Source: Neoluteolibacter marinus
Lineage (GTDB): Bacteria; Verrucomicrobiota; Verrucomicrobiia; Verrucomicrobiales; Akkermansiaceae
Reading direction: 5' to 3'
Assembly: GCF_014904755.1 (NCBI RefSeq)
Contig: NZ_JACZFQ010000013.1
Coordinates: forward strand, 62,001-126,000
DNA: 64,000 nt
Under the pieces are notes generated by a model, which did no database searches, was not told where the DNA came from, and saw nothing but the letters and a program-made list of their open reading frames with translations. Numbering within the stretch: position 1 is the stretch's first letter; each line of letters opens with the position of its first letter. A program made the position numbers and the translations under genes. Shown here one piece after another: positions 18,301-28,026 of this stretch.

Positions 18301-19448
18301 TTCTTCGGGACGATTTGCCAGACCTCGCAGATCTGGTTGCGCTCGGGGAACTTCGAGCCGAAGCGGTCCGTCTGGCCGAGATAGGCGGCCTGCACGCGCT
18401 GGCCGGGGCGCTTGGCATTGTCGAGGATGCGCGCCACCGCGGTGGCCCGGTCGGAGGACAGGACGCGGTTGGTATCGACGTTGCCGGTTTCCGAGGCGTA
18501 GCCGATCACGATCAGCAGGGCGTGGTCCGGAGCGTCGCCTGCGAAGGCTTCGATTTTGGCGAGGTCGTCGGGCGGGACCTCGGCGGACCCGGTGGGGAAG
18601 TCGATCTTGTCGAGGACGTTGGCGCCGAGTTTGACGCCGAACTGGCTGTAGGCCGTGGCTACCTCTGAGTCGGGCTTGTTCTCGAGCGCCCTCAGTCCGC
18701 GGAACAACTCGAGAGCTTCCTTGAACATCTCATCCTCGGTGCCGGCGAAGAGCGAGGCCTGGGAAAGCTTGGCTTCGAGCTCGGCCAGCCGGGCGCGGAG
18801 CAGGTCGCGGTCGGAGGTGACTTCCATCAGCCGGGCCTGCAGGTCGGCGGGACCTTCGCGGAGGCGCTGGACTTCGTCGCCGAGCTCGATGATGCGCTTG
18901 TTGGCGGCTTCGAGCTGGGATCTCAGCGAGGCGGCGTCGGAGCCGTCGATCAGGGCGCGGCTGAGCTTCTCCTCGAGCTTTGCCGCCTGGTCGCGCAGGA
19001 CGCCCTGGAGCTTGATCGCGTCGGTGAGCTCCTTGCTCCGCTGCGCGAGTTCGGCGTCCTTCTGGATGATCAGGTCCTTCACTCCCTTGGCCATGGCGAC
19101 CAGCGTGGCGGCGTCGTCGGTGATCCGGGCGGCGACCGCCTCGGCGGACTCGGTGGTTTCACCGTAAAGCGGCGAGAGGCCGAGCTTGGCCCGCTCCTGG
19201 TTGACGCTGGACTGGAGCATCTGGATCTTCGCCTTGGCCTCGCGCAGGGCAGGGTCGTCGCCGGCGTTGGCTCCCGCCGGTTCGGCCGGACGCGAGCGGA
19301 TGGCGGTGGCAATCAGCACGCCGACGAGGGCGATCGCGATGAAACCAAGCGCGAGCACCGAGGTCGGCAGGGTCACCGCGGACTTTTCCTCGGGGTGGTG
19401 TTCTTCCACGTGCGGCTCGGTTTCGGGGGCGTCGTCGGGCGGGTTCAT
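18297..19448 (-). CDS. Membrane-anchored coiled-coil protein with C-terminal OmpA-like domain
   Basis: 383 residues from ATG 19448. An acidic cytoplasmic N-terminus (about 30 residues) is followed by one transmembrane helix (LPTSVLALGFIAIALVGVLI), a ~200-residue heptad-rich coiled coil, then an OmpA/MotB-type domain near 260-380 with IVIGYASETGNVDTNRVLSS and ATAVARILDNAK. The domain normally binds peptidoglycan, so the protein probably bridges inner membrane and cell wall from the periplasm. The domain is recognisable but lacks the exact GHTDxxG signature, with GYASETG in its place, so binding may be altered. No Tol-Pal or flagellar genes flank it. Confidence 0.78.
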   Translation of the reverse strand: MNPPDDAPETEPHVEEHHPEEKSAVTLPTSVLALGFIAIALVGVLIATAIRSRPAEPAGANAGDDPALREAKAKIQMLQSSVNQERAKLGLSPLYGETTESAEAVAARITDDAATLVAMAKGVKDLIIQKDAELAQRSKELTDAIKLQGVLRDQAAKLEEKLSRALIDGSDAASLRSQLEAANKRIIELGDEVQRLREGPADLQARLMEVTSDRDLLRARLAELEAKLSQASLFAGTEDEMFKEALELFRGLRALENKPDSEVATAYSQFGVKLGANVLDKIDFPTGSAEVPPDDLAKIEAFAGDAPDHALLIVIGYASETGNVDTNRVLSSDRATAVARILDNAKRPGQRVQAAYLGQTDRFGSKFPERNQICEVWQIVPKN

Positions 19449-19571
19449 GGGCGCAGATTGGCGTGCGTGCTTGATTTGTCGAATCTGGAAATCATGGGAC
19501 GGGGCTGCGCAGGCTCCCCGGGTCAAGGCGATGCAACGCCATCTTCCAGCATCCGGCGGAGGATCTTTGGT

Positions 19572-20207
19572 TCATCCGGACGGCATCAGCTCAAGAAGCT
19601 GATCCGGCGTGGATATGAGATGTTCCGGCGACTCCGCGGCGAGGGATGCCTCGGAGTTGAAGCCCCAGGTGACGGCGGCGACGGCGATCCCCGCCTTCTT
19701 GGCCGCCTTGATGTCGCGGATCTCGTCGCCGACATAGAGCATTTCCTCCGGATGCAGGGAGAAGGTCCGGCGGATGGACCGGAGATGGGTCGATTTCCCG
19801 GTCAGCTTGGAGGTCGAGGAAATGAAGTCGAACTCGTCCCGCAACCCCCGCGCCTTGAGGAAGAGGTCGACATTCGTCTCGGTGTTGGAGGTCAGCACCC
19901 CGAACGAATTGACCCGTTCGCGGAGCACCGGCAGAACGGCGTCGATGCCGTCGATCAGCGGCAGGTTGGCGATGTTGCCGCGCATCAGGGAAGTTCCGCG
20001 GGACAGCAGCGAGGGCACCCGGCGCTTCGGGATGTCGAGGTGGTCGAGCAGCTCGAGCACCGAAAAATGGCGGAGCGCGGGCAATTCCTCCGCCGCGACC
20101 TCGCGCAGGCCGTAGTCTCCTGCCAGCAGGTTGTAGATCCGGCGGCTTTCCTCGAGGGTGTTGGCGAGGGTGCCGTCGAAATCGAAGATGATCGTGCGGT
20201 AGGCCAT
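19572..20207 (-). CDS. HAD-superfamily phosphatase (phosphoglycolate-phosphatase-like)
   Basis: 211 residues. HAD motif I is IIFDFDGTLANT (nucleophile and acid/base Asp), motif II is FGVLTSNTE, motif III Lys in SSTSKLTGKS, and motif IV is MLYVGDEIRDIKAAKKAGI. A helical cap (about 15-85) follows motif I, as in the phosphoglycolate phosphatase/PGMB group. The substrate is a small phosphorylated metabolite that cannot be specified. It stands alone, divergent from the giant exported protein gene. Confidence 0.88.
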   Translation of the reverse strand: MAYRTIIFDFDGTLANTLEESRRIYNLLAGDYGLREVAAEELPALRHFSVLELLDHLDIPKRRVPSLLSRGTSLMRGNIANLPLIDGIDAVLPVLRERVNSFGVLTSNTETNVDLFLKARGLRDEFDFISSTSKLTGKSTHLRSIRRTFSLHPEEMLYVGDEIRDIKAAKKAGIAVAAVTWGFNSEASLAAESPEHLISTPDQLLELMPSG

Positions 20208-20343
20208 CGGTTGGTGGAACGCTTGACGACAAAAGCCGGAAGAGGACGTCAGGGGAAAGACAAAAGAGGGCCGGAGGTGATGGGAGGCACAGGATTGCGG
20301 GATTCCTCCTTGGAAAAAGGGCGGGGGCGGATTTGCTGGGCAG

Positions 20344-23300
20344 ATGAGGAAACGACATGTCTTGGGGCCGGTGTTGGCGGGGCTGGTGGTGCCGGTATGT
20401 CATGCGGATTTCCTGGACGATCTCGATCTGTCGGCCGAGCGGTTTGCCCGCAATGTTGCGCCCGTCTCCGGGAGTCCATTCGGTCTGCGCGGGCAGGTAT
20501 TGTTAGGCGTGCCGATCTCGGAAGAACACGAGCAGGAGATCGCCGAAGCGATGCACCGGGGGGATCGGCGGGCATTGATATCGTTCCTTGAAAGCCGGGG
20601 GGACTATGCGGCGGCGCTGGCGCTCGGACCGATCGATTCGCTCGACCGGATCCGTTTGATGTTGAGGTCCCGGCAGCCGGAAGAGGCGCGCGCGGTGAAG
20701 GGCGAACTGTCGTCCAACAGCTTCCAGCAGGCGTGCCGTCCGCTTGAGGACGCGGGCGAGTGGGACTTGCTGGCGGAATTCTTCGGTATTCTCGCGGAAC
20801 GGGAGGATTCACCGGACTGGCGGCGCGCCTTATGGTCGGAGGAGCTGGACGTCGCCTGGCACCGGGACCAACTCGGGGAACTTCTCAACCGGACGAAGGC
20901 GGATCCTTTGAAGCTGGCGTTTTTTCTTCACCGGCTGGGCGATCAGGACGAGGTGGACCACTTGGTGGAGGGATTGCTTGAGGATGCCGGCCCGGCAGAA
21001 CTGGCGGAAATTTTGGCATTGCTGCGCGACAATCCGAGGGTGGTCGCCGCCGGGGTCGCTTGCTGGCATCGCGGGGATCTGGAGCTGGCAGAGCGCCGGG
21101 GGTTGATTGTCCCACTGATGCGAATGCCCGATCCCGATGCCTTCGCGAAGACCCTGGGAACATGGCTTGCGAATGGCGGCGATCCGGAACCTCTGGTGGA
21201 CCTGATCTGGCAGGAGTGGAGGGATCGGCGAAATCAAGGACCGACCGGAATCGCGGTCCTGGGCGAACTGCAACGGCGCTTGCCCGACGATCCCCATATC
21301 AAGCTCCTACTTGCCAAGGAGTTGAGAAAATCCGACCCGGTCCGGTCCGCGGATCTGTTTGAGCAGGTGGCCGTCCTGCCGTTGAAAGCCGTGGAAAAGG
21401 CGGAGCCGGGCAAATGGTTGCAAGATGATCTCCGCGGACTGGACGATGCTGCCGGTGGTGATTTGGCCTATCTCGCGATCCGCGGCCTCGGCCTGCTGGA
21501 TCGCCAGGACCGGGTGCGCGCGGTGCTGGAACGGCACGGGGAATGGGCCGACTTGCCGGTCGTGGACCGGGTCCGCTACCTGGCGGCCGGGGGGATGGAT
21601 TTCGAAATGGTTGCAACCGCGACCGACGCCGCTCTCGCCGAGCCGGGAAATGCCGGGGTGAGCGGCTGGCTGCTGGCGGGGCTGGCTCTGCGTCTCGTGG
21701 ACCGGGTCTTGCCGCCGGAGGTGGCGAACGTGCTGGTCGGGAAGTTCGACCAGTTGGCGGCAGGTGACCCGGGAAAAAGCGGGTTTCAGGTGCGCCGCGA
21801 TGCGGAGATACTGCTGCGGCTGCTGGGTGGCACGGAGGTCGATGCCGGGGCGTGGCAGTCGAGCCTCGACCGCTTGGCGACCGAGGTTTCGGCACGTGAT
21901 TCGGGTCAAGTCGAGACGCTCCAACGCAACCTCCGCAGGGCGGCGGGCCGCTTTCCCCGGTTGCAGGAGCTCATCCCGGATCATCCCGTGAAGAAGGAAC
22001 CCGCGGATTCGGGCGGGGAATTGAGGAGATCGATGCAGGCAGGTGAGTGGCTGACGGCCTTTGCACCGCCGGAGATCTTGCGAATCCAGCCGGTACAAAC
22101 AGGGCGATTCCTGAATATGCCTCCGGCCGCGATCATGCGGGCCGGGGTGCCGGTGCAGCTGTTGGAACGATGGTCGGAAACCTTCGCGAGAGGGGGCTTC
22201 GGCCTGCCGTTCGGGATGGCTCCGAAGGAGGACGACCGGGTGACGCTGCAGCGGACGATGAGGTTGTTCAAACCCGGGGATCCGCGGCGCCTGCTGGTGG
22301 AGATCCTGATCGCCCGTGGCATGTTCGATTGCGGTGACGCGGCGCTGAAGGCGCAGGCCGACGCGAGCTACGCTGCATTGATGGCCGGTGAAAAGGAAGC
22401 TCGCGGCACCGAAGCGTTCCGGTTTGCAGTGCTCGCGGGAAGCGGTGCGAAGGATGGGGACGTGCTCCAGATCCTGGCCGAACTGAAGGACCGGCCGGTA
22501 TCGGTCCGGAGCGAATTTCTCCGGCGGATCGGATCCGGTCTGGTTCACGACCGGCGTCTGGTCGAACTGGCCCGGCGTGAGCTCAAGCTGGAACCGCCGC
22601 GGATGCAGGCGACACCGGACGAGGACGCCCGGATCCTGTCTGACCTGCAGCAGAGGAACTTGGCGGGGACTCCGGAGTCCATCGTTGCGGCAAAGCGTAT
22701 TCTCGACAAGGTCGCGCTGGCAAAAGACGGTCCGAATGGCGGCGACTCGTATCAGGCGGCGCGGATCCTGCAGATGACGGGACAGTTCGACGCCTGGCTT
22801 CAGGAGATCCAGGGAAAGATGCGGCGAGCAGGCTTTGCGGAGGTCGAGATCCTGCGGGTTCTCCAAGCGATCGACCGACGCGAGCCGGAGGAGGGGGAAT
22901 CGCGGGCGATTGCCAATGCGCGAAGGATCCTGGCGCTTGATCCGATGGACGCGGTGGCGGCGAGCCAGCTGATTCGTCCGGCGGTTGCCGGGGGAGACCG
23001 CGAACTGATGCTCGCCTGCATTCGGGCAATGGGCGAGGGCGCGGTCGGGCGCCTGTCGCAGGCCGACGTGCTGGGAGCCTTCGGCAAGGAGGATGCCGTG
23101 GAGGTCTTGACTTTGGTCCGGGAATTGAACCCGGTGTTGCAGATGCCGGACGGGCAGTCAGTGACAGCCCTTCACCGCTATTTCCTTTCCTCGGATCCGG
23201 GGCTGGCGGCGGAATTCCGGCGCTGGCTGGCGGCGCGGAGCAATGGACCCGTGCCTGCGCGGCGGGAGTTGGCAGGACAATTGGTCGATGCGGGACGGCG

Positions 23301-25707
23301 GGATGATGCGGTGGATCTGTTGGTCGGAACCTATGTGGCAGCTGCCGATTACCCCGGCTTTCCGCACACCTTTCCGCCGAAGCCTGGTGGTGAGGCGGCG
23401 AGGCGCGGGATGGCGCTCGGGGTGGAACGCCTGGAGCCGGATCTGGAGTTCCTTCTGAGTCGCGGGCTGCTGGGCGAGGTCGTGACCCGATTGGAGGCCA
23501 TGGATGGCGCGGAGCACCTGGCGGTGGTAACCTTCCGGATGGCGCTGTCTCCCGATGCGGCGAACTTCGAGAGCCAGGCTTTGCCGGTTCTAGCCGACAT
23601 GGGGGAGTCGTCCCGGGGAGCTTGTGTGAACCAGTGGGTCGAACTTTTCAGCGAGATGCCGGGGGCGGGGCACCTGGTGCTGCGTCTGTTGGAGGAACGT
23701 GCCGCCGGCTTGGATCGAGCGACCGAATTCTGGCTCGCCGACTTGATCCGCAAGGCAGCGGTCTATCCGGATAGCTCGACGCAGATCGGACGCTTTTGGG
23801 CAAGACTGTCGAAGGCTGCCGCGGACTGCGAAGACCCCGCGGAGAAGGCGCGGCTCGAGTCGAACATGGAATCAATCCTCAATCCGATGTTGGTTTCGTC
23901 TGACGATCCGACCTGGCGCGACTACTGGACCTGGCGCGAGCGCAGGTCAGCCCCGCGCAGACCCGCTCGCCCCATGGGTTCCAGCCCGTTTTCGACGGAT
24001 TGGGTGGATCCGGTCCGGCTCGGCCAAGTCGTGTCGAAATGGCTGGCGGAACTTGATGGCGGCATTCCGGAGCAGGAGGCTGGCAGCTGGGCGATGGCGG
24101 CGGTGACGAACGGGGAGCCGGCACTGATCGATGCGGTCAAGGCGGCCCTGCCCGCCGGCGATCGTGGTGCCGCGGAACTATGTGATCTCGGGAAGGGGAT
24201 CACCACGGCGGTATCCCCGGTGGTCGGAGCGGGCGCCGGAGGAGACGGGACGACACTCGTCTGGTGGAATCTCGTGGGCTTGCCCCCTGTCGATAAAACG
24301 GCAGGCATCCGGGATCTTCCTCGCTGTGCCTTCCCCTCGCTCGACGGCAAGTTCAAGTTACAGATCACGGCCGGTACGCGATCGGACCGGCTGGAGTCGG
24401 TGATGAAGATCGAGACTGTCGCATCGGCCGGCCACGCCCGCTTGAAGCTGCGGGCAGACCAACAATGGGTTGGGCTGCTATTCACCGAAGAGACAACCGG
24501 GGCGGTAAGATGGATTGATCCGATTGATATCCGGAATGGCGGAGGACCGCCGCTTCCTTTGACCGACGGGGATCTTCAGGCGCTCGGTTTTGAGAAACTG
24601 CAACCCGGTGGGCCGGGCGGGTTGCCGGCGTGGAAGGTCCGCTTTTCAGGGCCGGAACGGATCGACTTGCTGGATCGGCCTTGGACCGGAGTGGAGCCCG
24701 TATCTGTAGGCGCTTGGGTCGGCGGCGACGGAAAGCTCACCCTGCGTTGTCTGGATGGCACCGGCCGCGAGCTGCAGACGCTGGATCTGGTGGCTTGGGA
24801 ATCGCCGCTGGCAGCTTGGCAGTACCGCAGCGTCCGGATGCCGGATCGAGCCAAGATCGCGCCGGATACCGAGCGCCTGGTGCTTTCCGCTTCGGTGCAC
24901 GGGAACAATGACGGGCCGTTGGATTTCATGATGTCCGGTGTGCGGGTGGAGATCGGACCGGAGCCTGCCCTACCCCGGGGCTTCGAGAGGATCACACGCA
25001 TCCCCGGAGTGCCGGAGGCGCTGGCGATTTCGCCTGATGAACAGCGGCTGGCGATCGGGATCCGGCCGGGCAAGCTGGGGCTGGTCGAGACCGGTAGCGG
25101 CAAGGTGGAAGTGATTCCGATCCCCTCGACGGGTGGTGAAGAAGCTGGCAGGGTCCTGCGCTTGCAATGGGGGCCGGCGGGACTGCATGCGCTATTGGGC
25201 AACGGGGTGCTCTACCGGTTTGACGAAGAACGGGCTGGTTTTACGCGGATCATGACGCTGGACGCCGGAATGTATCACAGCGACTTTTCGTCGTTCCTGG
25301 TTTCGCCGGATGAAAAATGGGTTGCCTGGAGGAGCAAGAAGGAGAGGGGTTTGGTGTTGGGCGCGACCGATGGTTCCCTGCGCCGGGAGCTCGAAACGGG
25401 CAACCATGGTCCGCGCTTTGAGTTTATCGGGGACGGGCTCTTGTTGACCGCGAACGACGGCAAACGGGCCTTGCTGAAAACTACAGGATTCCCTGAAGGC
25501 GACCCGGAGCCCGCCGAAGGATTTGCCTCATTCGAAGCACCCCGTTATCCCGGTTGGAGCGGGGGCGTGCAATTCAACCGGGATCCCGCCCATCGTGACG
25601 GGGATCGTGTCATGTTGCCGGTGGGAAATGATCTAGCGGTGATTGCGTCGGGTGGGACCATCTTTTATGTCGATGGCACGGGCAATTTGATCCGGGTGAT
25701 GCCTTGA
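20344..25707 (+). CDS. Giant exported helical-repeat protein with C-terminal beta-propeller-like domain (unknown function)
   Basis: 1787 residues in one uninterrupted frame. It opens with a signal peptide (MRKRHVLGPVLAGLVVPVCHA). Residues ~20-1280 are dominated by repeating amphipathic helix pairs with alternating Leu/Ala and Arg/Glu/Asp (for example ELAEILALLRDNPRVVAAG, QILAELKDRPVSVRSEFLRR), in the style of TPR/HEAT solenoids. Residues ~1290-1550 look like beta-sandwich (HARLKLRADQQWVGLLFTEE). The last ~230 residues read like propeller blades (ALAISPDEQRLAIGIRPGK, SFLVSPDEKWVAWRSKKERG). No enzyme motif is recognised. The architecture suggests a periplasmic or outer-surface scaffold. It is flanked by unrelated housekeeping genes and appears to be a monocistron. 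Confidence 0.8.
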   Translation: MRKRHVLGPVLAGLVVPVCHADFLDDLDLSAERFARNVAPVSGSPFGLRGQVLLGVPISEEHEQEIAEAMHRGDRRALISFLESRGDYAAALALGPIDSLDRIRLMLRSRQPEEARAVKGELSSNSFQQACRPLEDAGEWDLLAEFFGILAEREDSPDWRRALWSEELDVAWHRDQLGELLNRTKADPLKLAFFLHRLGDQDEVDHLVEGLLEDAGPAELAEILALLRDNPRVVAAGVACWHRGDLELAERRGLIVPLMRMPDPDAFAKTLGTWLANGGDPEPLVDLIWQEWRDRRNQGPTGIAVLGELQRRLPDDPHIKLLLAKELRKSDPVRSADLFEQVAVLPLKAVEKAEPGKWLQDDLRGLDDAAGGDLAYLAIRGLGLLDRQDRVRAVLERHGEWADLPVVDRVRYLAAGGMDFEMVATATDAALAEPGNAGVSGWLLAGLALRLVDRVLPPEVANVLVGKFDQLAAGDPGKSGFQVRRDAEILLRLLGGTEVDAGAWQSSLDRLATEVSARDSGQVETLQRNLRRAAGRFPRLQELIPDHPVKKEPADSGGELRRSMQAGEWLTAFAPPEILRIQPVQTGRFLNMPPAAIMRAGVPVQLLERWSETFARGGFGLPFGMAPKEDDRVTLQRTMRLFKPGDPRRLLVEILIARGMFDCGDAALKAQADASYAALMAGEKEARGTEAFRFAVLAGSGAKDGDVLQILAELKDRPVSVRSEFLRRIGSGLVHDRRLVELARRELKLEPPRMQATPDEDARILSDLQQRNLAGTPESIVAAKRILDKVALAKDGPNGGDSYQAARILQMTGQFDAWLQEIQGKMRRAGFAEVEILRVLQAIDRREPEEGESRAIANARRILALDPMDAVAASQLIRPAVAGGDRELMLACIRAMGEGAVGRLSQADVLGAFGKEDAVEVLTLVRELNPVLQMPDGQSVTALHRYFLSSDPGLAAEFRRWLAARSNGPVPARRELAGQLVDAGRRDDAVDLLVGTYVAAADYPGFPHTFPPKPGGEAARRGMALGVERLEPDLEFLLSRGLLGEVVTRLEAMDGAEHLAVVTFRMALSPDAANFESQALPVLADMGESSRGACVNQWVELFSEMPGAGHLVLRLLEERAAGLDRATEFWLADLIRKAAVYPDSSTQIGRFWARLSKAAADCEDPAEKARLESNMESILNPMLVSSDDPTWRDYWTWRERRSAPRRPARPMGSSPFSTDWVDPVRLGQVVSKWLAELDGGIPEQEAGSWAMAAVTNGEPALIDAVKAALPAGDRGAAELCDLGKGITTAVSPVVGAGAGGDGTTLVWWNLVGLPPVDKTAGIRDLPRCAFPSLDGKFKLQITAGTRSDRLESVMKIETVASAGHARLKLRADQQWVGLLFTEETTGAVRWIDPIDIRNGGGPPLPLTDGDLQALGFEKLQPGGPGGLPAWKVRFSGPERIDLLDRPWTGVEPVSVGAWVGGDGKLTLRCLDGTGRELQTLDLVAWESPLAAWQYRSVRMPDRAKIAPDTERLVLSASVHGNNDGPLDFMMSGVRVEIGPEPALPRGFERITRIPGVPEALAISPDEQRLAIGIRPGKLGLVETGSGKVEVIPIPSTGGEEAGRVLRLQWGPAGLHALLGNGVLYRFDEERAGFTRIMTLDAGMYHSDFSSFLVSPDEKWVAWRSKKERGLVLGATDGSLRRELETGNHGPRFEFIGDGLLLTANDGKRALLKTTGFPEGDPEPAEGFASFEAPRYPGWSGGVQFNRDPAHRDGDRVMLPVGNDLAVIASGGTIFYVDGTGNLIRVMP

Positions 25708-25717
25708 GCCTGCCGGC

Positions 25718-26749
25718 TCAGGATGTTGCGACCAGCGGCAGATTGGGGTCGATGTCGGCATCGAGCGGTGAGGCGTGGCCGTCGAAGGCCTTCAGCAGGG
25801 CTGCGAAGGCGATCATCGCGGCGTTGTCGGTACAGAGTCCCGGGGTGGCGGTGGCGAGGGCAATGCCCTCTTTGTCACAGGCGCCCTGGAATGCCGCCCG
25901 CAGCGCCCCGTTCAGGCTGACGCCGCCGGACAGGGCGATGGTCTTCCGGCCGGCATGGCGGGCGGCGCGCAGGGTCTTGGTGACGAGGACTTCGATCACC
26001 GCCTCCTGGAACGATGCGCAGAGGTCGGGCAGTTCCGCGGGATGGGGAGCGCCGGATTCCGGATTGCGCTCTGACAGGGTGTAGAGCACCGCGGTCTTGA
26101 GTCCCGAAAAGGAGAAGTCGAAGCCCGGTTCCTTCATCATCGAGCGCGGGAAGGCGAAGGCCTCGGGATTGCCGCCGCGGGCCACCTTCTCGATCTCCGG
26201 CCCCCCGGGGTAGGGGAGGCCGAGCATCTTGGCGACCTTGTCGAAGGCCTCGCCGGCGGCGTCGTCGCGGGTGCCGCCGAGCTTGCGATAGTGTCCCGCT
26301 CCAGCGACGTCCAGCAGCAGCGTGTGGCCGCCGGAAACGATCAGCGCCAGGTGCTCCGGCACGATGCCGGAGCCGACGAAGGGCGAGAGCAGGTGGCCCT
26401 CGAGGTGGTTGATGGCGAGGAACGGCTTGCCGGCGGCAGCGGCCATCGCCTTCGCGGCGGTCGCGCCGATCAGCAGCGACGAGGCGAGGCCGGGGCCGGA
26501 GGTGGCGGCGAAGGCATCGATGTCGCGCATGGTGACGCCGGCGCGGGCGAGCGCTTGTTCGACCAGCGGCCGCAGGTGCAACGAGTGGTTGCGCGAGGCG
26601 ATCTCCGGAACCACGCCGCCGTAAACGCGGTGGAGTTCGATCTGGGAAGCGATTTCAGAGGCCAGGACCCGCGCGGCCCGGCCCGGCCGGCCGGACAGGA
26701 TGGCGACCGCGGTTTCGTCGCAGGAGGATTCGAGGGCGAGGAGGAGCAT
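25718..26749 (-). CDS. tsaD: tRNA threonylcarbamoyladenosine transferase TsaD
   Basis: 343 residues, normal length. Universal Kae1/TsaD/YgjD family: N-terminal LLALESSCDETAVAIL, iron-binding motif INHLEGHLLSP with the His-x3-His pair, ISGGHTLL nucleotide-binding loop and ALSGGVSLNGALR. With TsaB, TsaE and TsaC it transfers the threonylcarbamoyl group to A37 of ANN-decoding tRNAs in the cytosol. The partner genes are not in the window. It lies 14 nt downstream of the S41 protease gene on the same strand, so the two are probably co-transcribed. The start is the ATG preceding LLLALESSCDET. Confidence 0.96.
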   Translation of the reverse strand: MLLLALESSCDETAVAILSGRPGRAARVLASEIASQIELHRVYGGVVPEIASRNHSLHLRPLVEQALARAGVTMRDIDAFAATSGPGLASSLLIGATAAKAMAAAAGKPFLAINHLEGHLLSPFVGSGIVPEHLALIVSGGHTLLLDVAGAGHYRKLGGTRDDAAGEAFDKVAKMLGLPYPGGPEIEKVARGGNPEAFAFPRSMMKEPGFDFSFSGLKTAVLYTLSERNPESGAPHPAELPDLCASFQEAVIEVLVTKTLRAARHAGRKTIALSGGVSLNGALRAAFQGACDKEGIALATATPGLCTDNAAMIAFAALLKAFDGHASPLDADIDPNLPLVATS

Positions 26750-26763
26750 GGGGCGACGCAGAG

Positions 26764-27972
26764 CTAGTTGGCAGTCTTGAGCGCGGCTTCGAGGGCGGGG
26801 TCCTGCCAGCCCTCGAGGAGCTTCGCCTCGTCCGGGGTCAGTGATTTCCGGCGATGGGAAAGCTGGACCTTCTCGCGGATGGCATCATCGAACTCCACCG
26901 CGATGTCCGGGGTGATGCCCTTGCGGTGGGGCGTGTTGCCCGAGGGCGTGTGGTAGGTGGCGATGGTGAGCCGCAGGGCGGTGCCGCCACCCTGCGGGAT
27001 GATGTTTTGCACGGAGCCCTTGCCGTAACTGGTTTCGCCGATGATGACCGCGCGTTCGAGGTCCTGCAGGGCACCGGCGGTGAGTTCGGCGGCGGACGCG
27101 GACATCCGGTCGATCAGCACGTTGATCGGGTAGTCGCGTTTCCGGCGCTGCTTGTCCGGCGTCTTCAAGGGCTCGCCCAGCACTTCCCCGCCGCGGCCGC
27201 GGGTGGTGACCACCGGAGTGCCGGGCGGCAGGAACAGGCCGAGGATCTGGACTGTTTGATGCAGGTCCCCGCCCGGGTTGCCGCGAAGATCGAGGATCAG
27301 GCGTTTCATGCCCTTGTCCTCGAGCTCGTCGAGGGCAGCTTCCATTTCCCGGGCGCAGCTGCCCATGAACGACGCGAGGCGGATGTAGCCGGTCTTCCCG
27401 TCGTCGGTGAGGGTCGCCTCGGTGACGGTGCGGTCCTCGACCGCCATGTGGACCAGCTCCACGTCGACCGGCTGGGGGGACGCGGGCGATTTCAACTGCA
27501 GCCGTGTGGTTTCACCCGGGGCCCGTTTCAGCGAGGCGATCAATGCAGGGAGTGCCGGCGGAGGGCCGCCGTTGACCGCGAGGATCGCGGAACCCGCAAG
27601 GAGATGGGCGCGGGACGCGGGTGAGGCGGGCTGGACGTTGGCGATGTAGGGGCCGTCGTCCCGGACTCCCAGGGTCACGCCGAGCGAAGGGAGGAAGGGG
27701 TCGAGATCCGGGTGGTCCTTCAGCGCCAGGGCCATCTCGGGGTGGATGAAGCTGGAGAAGGGATCCAGGCTCGAAAGCATGCCCTCGAGGGCGTGGTTCA
27801 CCAGGCGGTCGTAGGTGACCTTTTCGACATCCGGGTGCCGCTGCCGGACTTGCTCCAGGACCTGCACGAAGCGCTCGATCGCGGGGTAGGCGGCTTCATC
27901 GGGATCGGCCGGCCGGGCCGGCTCGTCTGCCAGCAAGCAGCCCGGGAGAAGGAGGAAAAGCAAAGCGCGCAC
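26764..27972 (-). CDS. S41-family C-terminal processing protease
   Basis: 402 residues starting at GTG 27972. Hydrophobic signal RALLFLLLPGCLLADE; the LPGC segment could be a lipobox, so it may be a lipoprotein, or be cut by signal peptidase I after LLA. A PDZ domain occupies about 105-180 (LGVTLGVRDDGPYIANVQ). The S41 protease fold follows with the substrate cradle LILDLRGNPGGDLHQTV. The Ser/Lys dyad appears as DRMSASAAELTAGAL and GETSYGKGSVQ. Such CtpA/Prc proteins act in the periplasm on tails of envelope proteins or on peptidoglycan-hydrolase regulators. It lies 54 nt downstream of clpX, codirectional. Confidence 0.92.
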   Translation of the reverse strand: MRALLFLLLPGCLLADEPARPADPDEAAYPAIERFVQVLEQVRQRHPDVEKVTYDRLVNHALEGMLSSLDPFSSFIHPEMALALKDHPDLDPFLPSLGVTLGVRDDGPYIANVQPASPASRAHLLAGSAILAVNGGPPPALPALIASLKRAPGETTRLQLKSPASPQPVDVELVHMAVEDRTVTEATLTDDGKTGYIRLASFMGSCAREMEAALDELEDKGMKRLILDLRGNPGGDLHQTVQILGLFLPPGTPVVTTRGRGGEVLGEPLKTPDKQRRKRDYPINVLIDRMSASAAELTAGALQDLERAVIIGETSYGKGSVQNIIPQGGGTALRLTIATYHTPSGNTPHRKGITPDIAVEFDDAIREKVQLSHRRKSLTPDEAKLLEGWQDPALEAALKTAN

Positions 27973-28026
27973 GAGCCGAAGCTAGGTGCGCGCCTTGAAG
28001 ATGGGAAATTGGAATTTGCGCTTTCC

